Shown here: positions 44,645 to 54,340 of the stretch, piece after piece
Layout: every line of letters starts with the position of its first letter
Position numbering within the stretch: position 1 is the stretch's first letter
Assembly: GCF_018343695.1 (NCBI RefSeq)
Contig: NZ_JAGYPJ010000001.1
Location: forward strand, 4,469,641 to 4,533,640
Length of the DNA: 64,000 bases
Direction: 5' to 3'
Source of the DNA: Lederbergia citrisecunda
Lineage (GTDB): Bacteria; Bacillota; Bacilli; Bacillales; Bacillaceae_C
Made by a program: the position numbers and the translations under genes
Notes under the pieces: generated by a model
Databases searched by the model: none
The model's input: only the letters and a program-made list of their open reading frames with translations
Told to the model about the DNA's origin: nothing

Positions 44645-45940
44645 TTATTTTTGCTTTTCCACTTCTACTACGCTAATATGTGAACCTTCCATTGTATGAA
44701 CGTGGAAATTATAGTGATCGGCAGTAAGAGTATCTCCTTCTTGCAAATCATATTTTTGTGTAAGTAACCATCCTCCTATTGTATCCACATCATCTTCAAA
44801 AAGGTTAATGCCTAATAAGGAATTAACCTCTTCAATTAGCATCTTTGCATCAAGTAAATAGTGTTCGTCTGATATTTTACGGACATTTGGTATCTCATCT
44901 ATGTCGAACTCATCCCTTATGTCCCCAACAATTTCTTCAAGGATGTCTTCTACTGTTAAAATTCCAGCAGTGCCTCCATATTCATCAAATAATACAGCCA
45001 TATGCATTCTTTCTTTTTGCATTTTTACGAGTAAGCTTTGAATGGGTATCGTTTCAATCACTCTAATGAGTGGCTTTACATATGGCATGATCGGTTCAGT
45101 ACCCATGCAGTTCCCGCCAATACAATCAGAAAGGAACTCTTTTACATTGACAACACCAATGATCGTATCTTTGTCACCATCTGTTACAGGATAGCGAGTA
45201 AACCTTTCTGCCCTAATCGTTTCAATGATTTCTTCAATCGATGCAGATTTATCGATACTATACACTTCGACACGCGGCACCATTATTTCCTTCGCGATCC
45301 GGTTGTCGAACTCAAAAATTCTATCTACATATCGATATTCAGATTGGTTTATTTCACCGCTTTTCAAGCTTTCCGACAAAATGATTCGTAATTCTTCTTC
45401 GGAATGGGCTAGCTCACCTTCTGATGCAGGCTTGATCCCAAATACTCCTACAATTAAACGAGCTGCACCATTCAATGCCCAAATAAAAGGGTACATGATT
45501 TTATAAAATAAAATAAGTGGAGTCGCGATACTAAGGGTAATTTCTTCTGCTTTGTGTATGGCGAATGTTTTAGGAGCTAATTCGCCTACGACTACGTGAA
45601 TAAATGTAATAGTACTGAATGCAATGATGAAAGAAAGAACACTAACCAATGACTCTGGTACATTTAGTTTAACAAAAATTGGCGATGACATAACTTGGAC
45701 AGTCGGTTCCCCTAACCATCCTAAACCCAATGCAGTAACAGTAATTCCGAGTTGGGTTGCGGATAAGTATCCATCTAAATTGTTAAGAAGCCGCTTCGCA
45801 TTTATGGCTTTTTTATTCCCCTGTGCGATGAGTTGGTCAATCCGGGAACCACGAACTTTTACAATTGCGAATTCCGAGGCTACAAAAAAAGCGGTTAATC
45901 CAATTAGTATAATAACGAGTAGAATATTAACAGCAAGCAA
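44645..45940 (-). CDS. CNNM/HlyC-CorC family membrane protein with CBS domains
   Basis: A 431-aa protein: DUF21/CNNM membrane domain with about four helices (1-190), paired CBS domains (about 205-330, VPRVEVYSIDKSASIEEI and VNVKEFLSDC) and a CorC_HlyC domain at the end (about 345-425). Family members move or regulate magnesium or sodium. TTG 45940 gives the usual family start (LAVNILLVIILIGLTAFFV). The only strong Shine-Dalgarno (AGGAGGTGA, 45987-45979) lies about 40 nt upstream, apparently joined to the start by a hairpin; in-frame GTG 45982 lies within that site. Confidence 0.88.
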   Translation of the reverse strand: MLAVNILLVIILIGLTAFFVASEFAIVKVRGSRIDQLIAQGNKKAINAKRLLNNLDGYLSATQLGITVTALGLGWLGEPTVQVMSSPIFVKLNVPESLVSVLSFIIAFSTITFIHVVVGELAPKTFAIHKAEEITLSIATPLILFYKIMYPFIWALNGAARLIVGVFGIKPASEGELAHSEEELRIILSESLKSGEINQSEYRYVDRIFEFDNRIAKEIMVPRVEVYSIDKSASIEEIIETIRAERFTRYPVTDGDKDTIIGVVNVKEFLSDCIGGNCMGTEPIMPYVKPLIRVIETIPIQSLLVKMQKERMHMAVLFDEYGGTAGILTVEDILEEIVGDIRDEFDIDEIPNVRKISDEHYLLDAKMLIEEVNSLLGINLFEDDVDTIGGWLLTQKYDLQEGDTLTADHYNFHVHTMEGSHISVVEVEKQK

Positions 45941-45946
45941 TGGAGC

Positions 45947-45977
45947 GTCACAACTTCTATTTTTTATGAAGCGTGAC
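45947..45977 (-). promoter_or_regulatory. hairpin between Shine-Dalgarno and start of the CNNM gene
   Basis: On the minus strand GTCAC (45977-45973) pairs with GTGAC (45951-45947) and CTTC (45971-45968) with GAAG (45957-45954), loop 10 nt. Folding leaves about 10 nt between AGGAGG and TTG 45940, which would restore normal spacing. Confidence 0.5.
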
Positions 45978-46180
45978 TTCACCTCCTCAGCATTTCTATA
46001 ATTGAAATTTAGTAAGATATACATACTTTACCCACAAAGCGGCAACAATTATCGTCTCAGATGAAAATTTATTAAAACTAGGTGAAAATCCTTAAATAAT
46101 GATACGAATCTGTTATGATAGAAATATCTTCAATGATGGAAGCCATAAACAACCTTAAGAATAGCATTGGAGGGCTTTTC

Positions 46181-46963
46181 TTGAAAAAACTTGCTTCGGA
46201 TCGTGAACTGATCTATGTACATATGAATCAAACAGATCATTTTGTTCTTTCGTACGGAATTGAATTTATGGAATTTATGTCAGGGATTCCTCACCCAATC
46301 CAAAACGCACTATTAATCCGTCATAAAGTAAAGGATAGCCATTTTAATATGCACACAATGTTAGAATACGTTGATCAAGAGCTGATTGAAAAGTTAGTCC
46401 AAGATGATGTACATGGCTATGGTGACTTTTGTTGGATTGATTTTAATGATGAGGAACATTTAAATCTCTTAAGTGGTCAGGAAATAGCTGAAATCCTCTA
46501 TTTAGGTCATCTCAAAGATCACCTGAGACTTCCTTTTTATGGTAAATTGAAAAATCACTATGTTTATCTTGCTGGAGATGATGGTTGGTTTAATAAAACC
46601 TATTACAAAAATTGGGATTCCTTTTTTACAATGCTAGGCTCAGCGATTGCAGATAAAATGAACAATCAAAAAGAAAAGTCCCTCTTATTTAGAGTGAAAA
46701 AGAAAAATATTCCAGAAATTCCAAGAGAAATCCTCAACCCCTTTTCTGATTTTATGAAAGAAGGGATTGTTATTTCTATCGAAAAAGCTGTTCGCAATAG
46801 ACTTACGACAGAAATTCCAGTATGGGTGATCGGAGATTTCTTTGATATGGATGAAATGTATGAAGAATATGAAACACTTGGCGGAAGAAAGCCTGACGGA
46901 AAACTTGTTTTTGATCGAAAAATGGGCGAATGGCAAGCGTTTGCGGCATATTCATCTACGTAA
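46181..46963 (+). CDS. conserved-looking protein of unknown function
   Basis: A 260-aa soluble protein; I do not recognise the family. Seen: no signal peptide or membrane helix, many acidic and aromatic residues, segments GYGDFCWIDFNDEEHLN, FYGKLKNHYVYLAGDDGWF and a Glu/Asp-rich C-terminal part (DFFDMDEMYEEYE). TTG 46181 follows GGAGGGC by about 8 nt; an upstream frame from 46115 lacks a ribosome-binding site. Single gene with own terminator. Confidence 0.72.
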   Translation: MKKLASDRELIYVHMNQTDHFVLSYGIEFMEFMSGIPHPIQNALLIRHKVKDSHFNMHTMLEYVDQELIEKLVQDDVHGYGDFCWIDFNDEEHLNLLSGQEIAEILYLGHLKDHLRLPFYGKLKNHYVYLAGDDGWFNKTYYKNWDSFFTMLGSAIADKMNNQKEKSLLFRVKKKNIPEIPREILNPFSDFMKEGIVISIEKAVRNRLTTEIPVWVIGDFFDMDEMYEEYETLGGRKPDGKLVFDRKMGEWQAFAAYSST

Positions 46964-46978
46964 AACGAAAAAGCAAAG

Positions 46979-47011
46979 CGTGGGCTCACTAAAGGTGGAT
47001 CCACGTTTTTT
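46979..47011 (+). terminator. terminator of the 260-aa protein gene
   Basis: CGTGG/CCACG and inner CAC/GTG pairs with a small internal loop, then six T residues. Confidence 0.72.
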
Positions 47012-47363
47012 ATCTGTTAAATAACACCAATCCTTCATTCGCCCATATACTATATAGAAGAGTGCAAGTACCTTACTTATTCGACGTACAGACCCACAGA
47101 TGTGGGTCCTTCTTTCCATTTTTGTATCAAGATTTGTAATTAAGGAGAAATCAAGAATCGTACCTCGTTGTGGCACTTTTATTTCAGACAGTGTTCTAGT
47201 AAATTTATTAACTACTTTCAGCCCTAACCGAAATTGATCGCCTGGGTAGAAATTAACATACAAGCTTTACAGAGCTATGTAAAAAAGAAAATCAGAAGAA
47301 TTATTTAGTATGTCCCTTCTTCGTGGTAAAATATAAGACATCTGCACATCATGGAGGATTAAT
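47012..47363. other. non-coding stretch upstream of ddl
   Basis: No convincing gene. GACCCACA (47091) and TGTGGGTC (47101) make a perfect 8-bp stem with a 2-nt centre followed by CTTCTTTCC; purpose unknown. Confidence 0.4.
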
Positions 47364-48437
47364 ATGAAAATTAATATTTGTTTATTATACGGTGGAAAAT
47401 CGGCAGAGCATGAAGTTTCTTTACAAACAGCTAAAGCGGTAATTAAAGCTTTGGATACTAATAAATTTGCTATTCATCCTATTTTTATTTCTAATGAGGG
47501 AAATTGGATTAAAGGTCCAGAATTATTGGGACCAATCGAAAATGTTAAAGAGCTAGAATTCCGAAATGAAGGAGAAGAAGTAGGGCCAAATGCGCTAAGT
47601 ACAAGGCTAGCGCCTGAACAAAAGGGAAGCTATGATGTGGTTTTTCCTCTTTTGCATGGTCCAAATGGTGAGGATGGTACAGTACAAGGAATGCTAGAGT
47701 TGTTAAACATTCCTTATGTCGGAAATGGCGTTCTTGCATCATCTGCGGGGATGGATAAAGTCATAATGAAAAATTTATTTGCGCAAGCTGGATTGGATCA
47801 AGTAAAGTACGAATCCTTTATTCGTAGTACATGGAATAGTGACCCTGAAAGAGCATATGATCAGGTCGAAACAGAAATAGGCTATCCTTGCTTTGTTAAA
47901 CCTGCCAATCTAGGTTCAAGTGTAGGGATCAGTAAATGTGAAAATCGTAAAGAACTTGCTGAAGCATTTGTAGAGGCTTTTAAATATGACAGGAAAATTA
48001 TCGTTGAGGAAGGAGTTACTGCCAGAGAGATAGAAGTTGGGGTTCTCGGAAATGACTTCCCAGAGTGCTCTGTCGCTGGAGAAATTGTCCCGAAAAAAGG
48101 ATTTTATGATTACGAGGCTAAATACTCCGACGGCGATACATCCTTAGTTATTCCAGCAGATATCCCTGAGGAGCAATATAAAGAAATAACTAGAATGGCG
48201 ATCAAAGCATTTAAAGCCCTTGACTGCTCAGGACTTGCGAGAGCTGATTTCTTTGTTACGAAAGAAGGCAGGATCATTATAAATGAAGTAAATACAATGC
48301 CGGGCTTCACTCCTTATAGCATGTTCCCACTTTTATGGAAACACACTGGGGTCGAGTACTCAGAATTAATTGAACGCTTAGTTCAACTTGCTTTGAAACG
48401 ATACGAAGAAAAACAATCGATTATTTATACTGTTTAA
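47364..48437 (+). CDS. ddl: D-alanine--D-alanine ligase
   Basis: A 357-aa ATP-grasp ligase: [13 protein letters not shown] near the start, [27 protein letters not shown] with ATP-binding Lys, and [21 protein letters not shown] near the end with metal ligands. Makes the D-Ala-D-Ala dipeptide that MurF attaches. ATG 47364 follows GGAGGA. First gene of the block shared with B. subtilis. Confidence 0.96.
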   Translation: MKINICLLYGGKSAEHEVSLQTAKAVIKALDTNKFAIHPIFISNEGNWIKGPELLGPIENVKELEFRNEGEEVGPNALSTRLAPEQKGSYDVVFPLLHGPNGEDGTVQGMLELLNIPYVGNGVLASSAGMDKVIMKNLFAQAGLDQVKYESFIRSTWNSDPERAYDQVETEIGYPCFVKPANLGSSVGISKCENRKELAEAFVEAFKYDRKIIVEEGVTAREIEVGVLGNDFPECSVAGEIVPKKGFYDYEAKYSDGDTSLVIPADIPEEQYKEITRMAIKAFKALDCSGLARADFFVTKEGRIIINEVNTMPGFTPYSMFPLLWKHTGVEYSELIERLVQLALKRYEEKQSIIYTV

Positions 48438-48526
48438 TTAAGCTTCGTTCAGGATCATTATTGATTTTGTCATTATTTTGATTGATGTGGAAACAATCGA
48501 AATTATACGATCTATATGCAAAACAA

Positions 48527-48563
48527 AGCTGTCCCTTAATCATAAATGATCCTTGGGACAGCT
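48527..48563 (+). other. hairpin between ddl and murF
   Basis: AGCTGTCCC (48527) and GGGACAGCT (48555) form a perfect 9-bp stem with a 19-nt loop, ending 22 nt before the murF start. No T run follows, so it is not a standard terminator. Confidence 0.45.
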
Positions 48564-48584
48564 GTAACGTTAGGGGGAATTATA

Positions 48585-49985
48585 ATGATAAAGCGTACTT
48601 TAGGTCAGTTGGCTACAATGATAAAAGTGGTAAATGATGTAACGAAATTTCAAGATATTGAAATAGCTGGAGTTTCATTTGATACAAGACTGATCAATCC
48701 TGGAACTTTATTTGTGCCATTAAAAGGGGATGCTAATGATGGTCACAAATATGTAGATACTGCATTTGAAAAAGGCGCAGCAGCGGTACTTTGGCAAAAA
48801 GATGTGCCAAATCCTCCCGAACATGCGCCTGTTTTAATAGTTGAAGATACGCTTAGTGCCCTGCAGGACCTAGCGCATTCCTATCGAAAACAGACTTCAG
48901 CAAAAGTTATCGCCATTACAGGTAGTAATGGGAAGACCACAACAAAGGATATTGTAGCATCTGTTTTTTCTGAGAATTATAAAGTACATAAAACAGATGG
49001 AAACTTTAATAACCATATTGGTCTACCTTTAACGATCCTTGCAATGGAGGAAACAACAGAAATTGCCATTTTAGAAATGGGAATGAGTGGAAAAGGGGAA
49101 ATTTCATTATTGACACGGATCGCCCAGCCGGATGCTGCAATCATTACAAATATTGGTGAAGCGCATCTACAGGATTTGGGTTCTCGCGATGCCATTGCTA
49201 ATGCTAAACTGGAAATTATCGAAGGACTTCCGAAAAACGGCTTATTGATTTATCCAGGTAATGAACCATTATTAGTTAAAAAAATTAGCAACCTTAAACA
49301 GTTCAATACTTGTACGTTTGGTGAAACGTCTGAAAATGATATTTATGCTGTAGATATCACGATCGGGGAGGACGGAAGTTCATTTGTCGTTCCTGGTCTT
49401 TCCGATGAACCATTCTTTCTTTCGATTGCTGGGAAACATAATATTATGAATGCGTTGGCCGCTATTCTCGCTGCAAAAGAATTTTTAATTTCTCCATCAT
49501 CAATTCAAGCAGGTTTGAAATCGGTAAAGTTGTCAAACATGAGAATGGAATGGCATGACGGAATAAAAGGAACACGTATTTTAAATGATGCCTATAATGC
49601 AAGTCCAACTGCTATGAGGGCTGTAATTTCCATGGTTGAAAATATGCTTGAGGATCGTGCGAAAATAGTTGTATTAGGTGATATGTTAGAGCTTGGTGAT
49701 AAGGAAGTAGAATTCCATGAGCAGATTGGAGAGGGGCTCGATCCAAGTAAAATCAAATACGTATTTACGTATGGATCATTAGCTAAAAATATTGCCTCTG
49801 GTGCAAGACTACATTTTCCAGAGGAACGCATTTTTGAGTTTGAAGATAAAGAAAAACTGATAAACGTATTAAAAGAAAAAATAGAGGGAAATGAACTCAT
49901 CCTCTTTAAAGCTTCAAGAGGAGTTAAGCTGGAAGAAGTAGTCAATACGATGGTGATTAAAAACGAGCCAAAGAATATATATTAA
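48585..49985 (+). CDS. murF: UDP-N-acetylmuramoyl-tripeptide--D-alanyl-D-alanine ligase
   Basis: A 466-aa Mur ligase: P-loop ITGSNGKTTTKD (111-122), FNNHIGLPLT, EMGMSGKGEI and DAYNASPTAM are conserved. Adds D-Ala-D-Ala to the peptidoglycan precursor in the cytoplasm. ATG 48585 follows TAGGGGGA. Directly downstream of ddl, whose product it uses. Confidence 0.96.
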   Translation: MIKRTLGQLATMIKVVNDVTKFQDIEIAGVSFDTRLINPGTLFVPLKGDANDGHKYVDTAFEKGAAAVLWQKDVPNPPEHAPVLIVEDTLSALQDLAHSYRKQTSAKVIAITGSNGKTTTKDIVASVFSENYKVHKTDGNFNNHIGLPLTILAMEETTEIAILEMGMSGKGEISLLTRIAQPDAAIITNIGEAHLQDLGSRDAIANAKLEIIEGLPKNGLLIYPGNEPLLVKKISNLKQFNTCTFGETSENDIYAVDITIGEDGSSFVVPGLSDEPFFLSIAGKHNIMNALAAILAAKEFLISPSSIQAGLKSVKLSNMRMEWHDGIKGTRILNDAYNASPTAMRAVISMVENMLEDRAKIVVLGDMLELGDKEVEFHEQIGEGLDPSKIKYVFTYGSLAKNIASGARLHFPEERIFEFEDKEKLINVLKEKIEGNELILFKASRGVKLEEVVNTMVIKNEPKNIY

Positions 49986-50019
49986 AGGAAAGAAAGCATA
50001 TTTTAAAATTGGTTTTGCT

Positions 50020-50110
50020 GTCCAGATCCAGCGCCTATCGACGTACAAACTTCTTGTCCTCCTCCCTACGATAAGGTCGATGTGCAAGGCTTTTCCGCTT
50101 TTCTAACAAT
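50020..50110. repeat. degenerate copy of a dispersed Bacillaceae intergenic repeat
   Basis: The stretch contains TGTCCAGATCCAGCGCCTA and ends in CAAGGCTTTTCCGCTTTTCT, which I recall as the two ends of a repeat widespread between genes in Bacillus-like genomes. The middle is diverged. A shorter possible remnant lies near 58112-58145. Confidence 0.45.
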
Positions 50111-50168
50111 TGTATTCAAAAAGGTTTAATGATAGAATAAGCAACATCGTTTACAGTTTTTCATGGCA

Positions 50169-50217
50169 GTTCTTTATGCATGTTTGCATAGAACCTAGGT
50201 ACCCTAGGAGAGACAAG
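50169..50217 (+). promoter_or_regulatory. structured leader segment of cshA
   Basis: GTTC-TT-TATGCA (50169-50180) pairs with TGCATA-GAAC (50185-50194); then a near palindrome CCTAGGTACCCTAGG (50194-50208) and TAGGAGAGACAAG (50205-50217). May affect cshA translation or mRNA stability; role not shown. Confidence 0.4.
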
Positions 50218-50254
50218 ATCTCAATCTGAAGTTTTTAAAGGAGAATGAATAGCA

Positions 50255-51715
50255 TTGACGAAGTTTGCAGATTTAAATTTAAGCCCTGCTCTGCTAAAAG
50301 CAGTTAACAGAATGGGCTTTGAAGAAGCTACACCTATACAAGCGAAAACGATACCCCTAAGCATGGAAGGAAAAGACCTAATTGGCCAAGCCCAAACAGG
50401 TACAGGAAAAACAGCAGCCTTTGGGATTCCGTTAATCGAAAAGATAGATGTGAAATCCCAACATGTGCAAGGAATTATTATTGCACCTACGAGGGAATTA
50501 GCCATTCAAGTTTCTGAAGAATTATATAAAATTGGCATGGATGCCCGAGTTCGCGTATTAGCAGTATATGGGGGCTCTGATATCCAACGTCAAATTAGGT
50601 CTTTGAAAAAAGGACCACATATTATCGTTGGAACTCCAGGGCGAATTTTAGACCATATTAACCGCCGTACGTTAAAATTAGGCAACGTTCATACGCTTAT
50701 TCTTGATGAAGCGGATGAAATGCTTAACATGGGATTCATTGATGATATTGAATCGATTTTGGAAACCGTTCCTGAAGAAAGACAAACGCTTCTATTTTCT
50801 GCAACGATGCCAGAGCCAATCCGCAGAATTGCTGAACGTTTCATGAGATCGCCTGAAATAGTACGTGTTCAAGCTAAGGAAATGACTGTACCATTAATTG
50901 AACAATTTTTTGTTAAAGTTCCTGAAAAAGAAAAATTTGATGTTCTTGCAAGACTGATTGATGTACAATCACCTGAGCTTGCGATTGTATTTGGTAGAAC
51001 GAAGCGTAGGGTTGACGAGCTTTCAAATGCTCTTACGGTAAGAGGATATACGGCTGAAGGGATTCACGGAGACCTTAGCCAAGCAAAACGGTTATCCGTC
51101 TTAAAGAAATTCAAGGAAGGAAAAGTGGATGTCCTTGTAGCGACGGATGTTGCGGCTAGAGGTTTGGATATTTCTGGAGTAACGCACGTTTATAATTACG
51201 ATATTCCACAAGATCCTGAAAGTTATGTACACAGAATCGGAAGAACGGGTCGTGCTGGAAAAGAAGGAATGGCGATTACATTTGTGAGTCCTCGTGAAAT
51301 GGGCTACCTAAGAATCGTAGAACAAACGACTAAGAAACGTATGCAGCCAATGCGTCCGCCAACTTGGGATGAAGCACTTGAGGGACAACAACGTATTACG
51401 ATGGAGAAACTTGAAGAGAGCATCAAGGAAGGCAATCTGGATGAATACAAATCTGTTGCGAAAGAATTGCTCATAGAACATGATGATGCGATTACTGTTA
51501 TAGCAGCAGCGTTAAAAGTCTTAACGAAAGCGCCTGATAAAACACCGGTTCATATTACAGAAGAAAAGCCACTTCCGCAAAAACGTGAGTCATTTAAAGG
51601 CGGCGGCGGCGGCCGAGGCGGCGGCGAAAATCGCAATAGACGCGGAAAATCAGGACAGCAACCATATAAAGGAAACCGCAAGCCACAGCGTAGAACTACT
51701 GGAAGAAGACCCTAA
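50255..51715 (+). CDS. cshA: DEAD-box RNA helicase CshA
   Basis: A 486-aa DEAD-box helicase: Q motif, Walker [11 protein letters not shown] (about 46), DEAD in [10 protein letters not shown] (about 150), SAT, and [10 protein letters not shown] (about 325). The tail is rich in Gly and Arg ([16 protein letters not shown]). Works in ribosome assembly and RNA decay. TTG start with AAAGGAG about 11 nt upstream. Same neighbours as in B. subtilis. Confidence 0.95.
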   Translation: MTKFADLNLSPALLKAVNRMGFEEATPIQAKTIPLSMEGKDLIGQAQTGTGKTAAFGIPLIEKIDVKSQHVQGIIIAPTRELAIQVSEELYKIGMDARVRVLAVYGGSDIQRQIRSLKKGPHIIVGTPGRILDHINRRTLKLGNVHTLILDEADEMLNMGFIDDIESILETVPEERQTLLFSATMPEPIRRIAERFMRSPEIVRVQAKEMTVPLIEQFFVKVPEKEKFDVLARLIDVQSPELAIVFGRTKRRVDELSNALTVRGYTAEGIHGDLSQAKRLSVLKKFKEGKVDVLVATDVAARGLDISGVTHVYNYDIPQDPESYVHRIGRTGRAGKEGMAITFVSPREMGYLRIVEQTTKKRMQPMRPPTWDEALEGQQRITMEKLEESIKEGNLDEYKSVAKELLIEHDDAITVIAAALKVLTKAPDKTPVHITEEKPLPQKRESFKGGGGGRGGGENRNRRGKSGQQPYKGNRKPQRRTTGRRP

Positions 51716-51785
51716 AATCCAGTAATTGGAACTCGCTAAAAAAGTGTAAGCGATCAATAGTAGGCCATGAGTCTATGGAGTCAAA

Positions 51786-51828
51786 AAAGCAATCGGTGCT
51801 AACGGAATATACCGATTGCTTTTTTTGG
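51786..51828 (+). terminator. terminator of cshA
   Basis: AAAGCAATCGGT and ACCGATTGCTTT form a perfect 12-bp stem followed by T residues. Confidence 0.9.
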
Positions 51829-51984
51829 TTATTTTAAACTTTGTAAAGCTTTAGAGAAACCCTTTTACGTGCTTGGATTTGTAAATATTCTGTACTGTAG
51901 GTGAATGCTAGAATTAGCAATTTTTTGTGATAGTGAAACTCTAATCGAAGTTAGACGTAAATAAGAGGGACAAGGGGGCATCTT

Positions 51985-52467
51985 ATGGATATCAATCAAC
52001 CTGCAAAAAGAATCTCGAAGTTAGGATTAAAGGTATGGAGAATTACAGGGGCAATATATTCTTTAATACTATGGATTATTGCCATAGGTATTGGCGTACT
52101 CGTACATGTATTTGACTGGTCTATTTGGTTTACAATCATTGCATCTATTCTCGTTTTAGTCATAACGATCATGAACGTTTTCGTCTTCCCTACTATTAGA
52201 TGGCGCAGATGGAGATATGAAGTGAGAGAGCAAGAAATTGAACTTCAGCATGGGGTCTTTATTATTACTCGTACACTTGTACCAATGGTGAGGGTGCAGC
52301 ATGTTGATACGGTGCAAGGACCGATATTGCGAAAATATCGATTGGCGAGTATTCAAATTTCGACTGCTGCAACAAAGCACGAAATTCCTGCTATTAATTT
52401 ACAGGAAGCGGAAGAATTGAGGCATGCCATTTCAAAATTGGCTAGGGTGGCTGAAGATGATGTCTAA
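51985..52467 (+). CDS. ydbS: PH-domain (DUF304/bPH_2) membrane protein YdbS
   Basis: A 160-aa protein: two membrane helices (about 20-70) and a bacterial PH-like domain (about 75-150, RYEVREQEIELQHGVFIITRT and VQHVDTVQGPILRKYRL). YdbS and YdbT together contribute to resistance to some bacteriocins in B. subtilis. ATG behind AAGGGGG. Overlaps ydbT by 11 nt. Confidence 0.88.
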   Translation: MDINQPAKRISKLGLKVWRITGAIYSLILWIIAIGIGVLVHVFDWSIWFTIIASILVLVITIMNVFVFPTIRWRRWRYEVREQEIELQHGVFIITRTLVPMVRVQHVDTVQGPILRKYRLASIQISTAATKHEIPAINLQEAEELRHAISKLARVAEDDV

Positions 52468-53941
52468 TCCAAATCGGCTCCATCCTATTACAATCGTGTT
52501 TTCTGTCATAAAAAATGTGAAAGAAACGATTATTCCACTCGTTTTTTACTTCATTGTTTTTATTATTCGAGATGGAGTAAAAGACCATATTCAAATTGAA
52601 GGATTTGGTCCGTGGGTGAATTTCGTTCCGTATCTCATTCTTATATTAGTATTTTTAATAATGGTTGCCACAGGAATTATAAAATGGTATCGCTATTCGT
52701 ATAGAGTAGAAGATATGGAGTTGCGGATTGAACACGGGTTATTTGTAAAAAAGAAACGCTATATCCCGTTTGATCGAATTCAAAGTCTTGATTTTTCCGA
52801 AGGATTGCTTCATCGTCCATTTGGTCTTGTAAAAGTAAAGGTGGAAACAGCTGGAGGAAATACTGAAAAATCGGAAGCGGAAATGAGTGCAATCAAAAAA
52901 GAAGATGCGTTAGCACTAAGACGCCTTATAACTGAATCAAAGAATAGTGAAAAGGTATCAGAAGAAATAGTCGAAAATGTTGAGTCGACTCCTAAGCAAT
53001 CCATTTTATATAAAATAAGGCCTAAGCAATTATTATTTTTTGCATCTACTTCTGGTCGTATCGGAGTAGTCTTACTCGCTGTTCTTGGATTTGGCAGCCA
53101 GTTTGATGAACTTATCCCGTTTGATAAGATTTTTAAAGAGATGGAGCATATCGTAAAAGCAGGTTACACGATCATCGTCATACTTGTTGCAATGGGTCTT
53201 TTTCTTGCCTGGCTCGTGTCTGTACTAATGGCCTATTTAAAATACAATGATTTTACATTGGAAAAAGTCGGGGATGATCTTGTCATCACAAGAGGATTAT
53301 TGGAAAAACGGACAACAACCATTCCGATAAAAAGGGTTCAAGCCGTAACGATCCAAGAAAGCCTTCTAAGACAACCATTCGGGTATGCCAGTGTATCTGT
53401 TGAGTATGCAGGTGGATCTTTATTAGATGAAAATAGAGAAGGTCTTATCATGCCCGTAGTGAAGAGAAAGAAGATAGCTCAAATACTGCAAGAAACATTA
53501 TCTGATTATATATTCGATATTGACTTTATTGCTGCGCCAAAGAGAGCTTTAAGACGTTTCTTCTTCATAAAAATGTTTGCAGCCGCCATTTTAACAGCTA
53601 TACTATCTATTTGGCTTTGGCCTTATAGCCTAGTATCGATTTTATTGGTCATAGGTGCTTGGTTTATAGGCATACTGCAATTTAAATCAGCAGGATGGAA
53701 TCTTACCGACACACAGCTTGCAATAAGATATAGGGGAATTGATCAACAAACGACATTCATGAGAAAAAATCGAATGCAGTCTCTTAATATATCGGCAAAT
53801 TGGTTTCAAAAAAGAGCGGATCTCGCAAATATTGAAACGGCGGTTATGAGTGGAGGAGCAGCTATTTTTAAAGTGAAACATTTGGATTTAGAAGATGTAA
53901 AAAAGATTTATGAATGGTATCGGCCGACGAAAAAAGAATAG
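52457..53941 (+). CDS. ydbT: PH-domain (DUF304/bPH_2) membrane protein YdbT
   Basis: A 494-aa protein with about six membrane helices in three pairs and up to three bPH_2 units (RIEHGLFVKKKRYIPFDRIQSL, VITRGLLEKRTTTIPIKRVQAV, and a third at the end, RYRGIDQQTTFMRKNRMQSL). Partner of YdbS. Two ATG codons (52457, 52460) within the end of ydbS, with AGGGTGG before them. Terminator follows. Confidence 0.88.
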   Translation: MMSNPNRLHPITIVFSVIKNVKETIIPLVFYFIVFIIRDGVKDHIQIEGFGPWVNFVPYLILILVFLIMVATGIIKWYRYSYRVEDMELRIEHGLFVKKKRYIPFDRIQSLDFSEGLLHRPFGLVKVKVETAGGNTEKSEAEMSAIKKEDALALRRLITESKNSEKVSEEIVENVESTPKQSILYKIRPKQLLFFASTSGRIGVVLLAVLGFGSQFDELIPFDKIFKEMEHIVKAGYTIIVILVAMGLFLAWLVSVLMAYLKYNDFTLEKVGDDLVITRGLLEKRTTTIPIKRVQAVTIQESLLRQPFGYASVSVEYAGGSLLDENREGLIMPVVKRKKIAQILQETLSDYIFDIDFIAAPKRALRRFFFIKMFAAAILTAILSIWLWPYSLVSILLVIGAWFIGILQFKSAGWNLTDTQLAIRYRGIDQQTTFMRKNRMQSLNISANWFQKRADLANIETAVMSGGAAIFKVKHLDLEDVKKIYEWYRPTKKE

Positions 53942-53949
53942 ATAAAAGG

Positions 53950-53988
53950 AAAAGCCTTCGGGAGCTCATAAGCATTCCAAGGCTTTTT
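53950..53988 (+). terminator. terminator of ydbS-ydbT
   Basis: AAAAGCCTT (53950-53958) pairs with AAGGCTTTT (53979-53987), 20-nt loop, ends in T residues. Confidence 0.75.
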
Positions 53989-54035
53989 AAGAATTAAACT
54001 ATAGTAAGTTGGCAAAAACTCGGTGATTTTAAAGC

Positions 54036-54282
54036 TTTGTCCAAAATCAGCCTCAAATTTCATGAACATTTTGGAATTATGTCCAATATCAGCTTCTTGA
54101 TGGACAAACCACATAAAGATTATAGGCTTTTGTCCAATATCCGCTTCTTGTTGGACAAAACGCATGAAGATTTTGGGCCTTTTCCAATACCCACTTCTTG
54201 ATGGACAAAGCGCATGAAAATCTTAGGTACTTGTCCATTAACCACTTCTTGCAGGACAAACCCTCGTTGATTTAAGGGAAAT
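54036..54282. repeat. five-unit tandem repeat of about 50 bp
   Basis: Units begin near 54036, 54080, 54131, 54182 and 54232. Each has TGTCCAAT or a variant, then CTTCTTG, then GGACAAA and CATGAA-like sequence, so each can form a small TTTGTCC/GGACAAA hairpin. The first unit is the most diverged. Fills most of the gap between ydbT and the rhomboid gene. Confidence 0.75.
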
Positions 54283-54340
54283 ATCCATCCCTCACCCATT
54301 AGTGAAAAACTCGTACGAAATATTGTTACGAAACATGTCT

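Noticed and set aside
46952-47263. Minus-strand 103-codon frame upstream of ddl
   Set aside because: No Shine-Dalgarno, no family similarity, and it overlaps the terminator of the 260-aa protein gene.
54036-54282. Regular repeats considered as a CRISPR array
   Set aside because: The whole 50-bp unit is similar, with no unique spacers between short identical repeats, copies are imperfect, and no cas genes are near.
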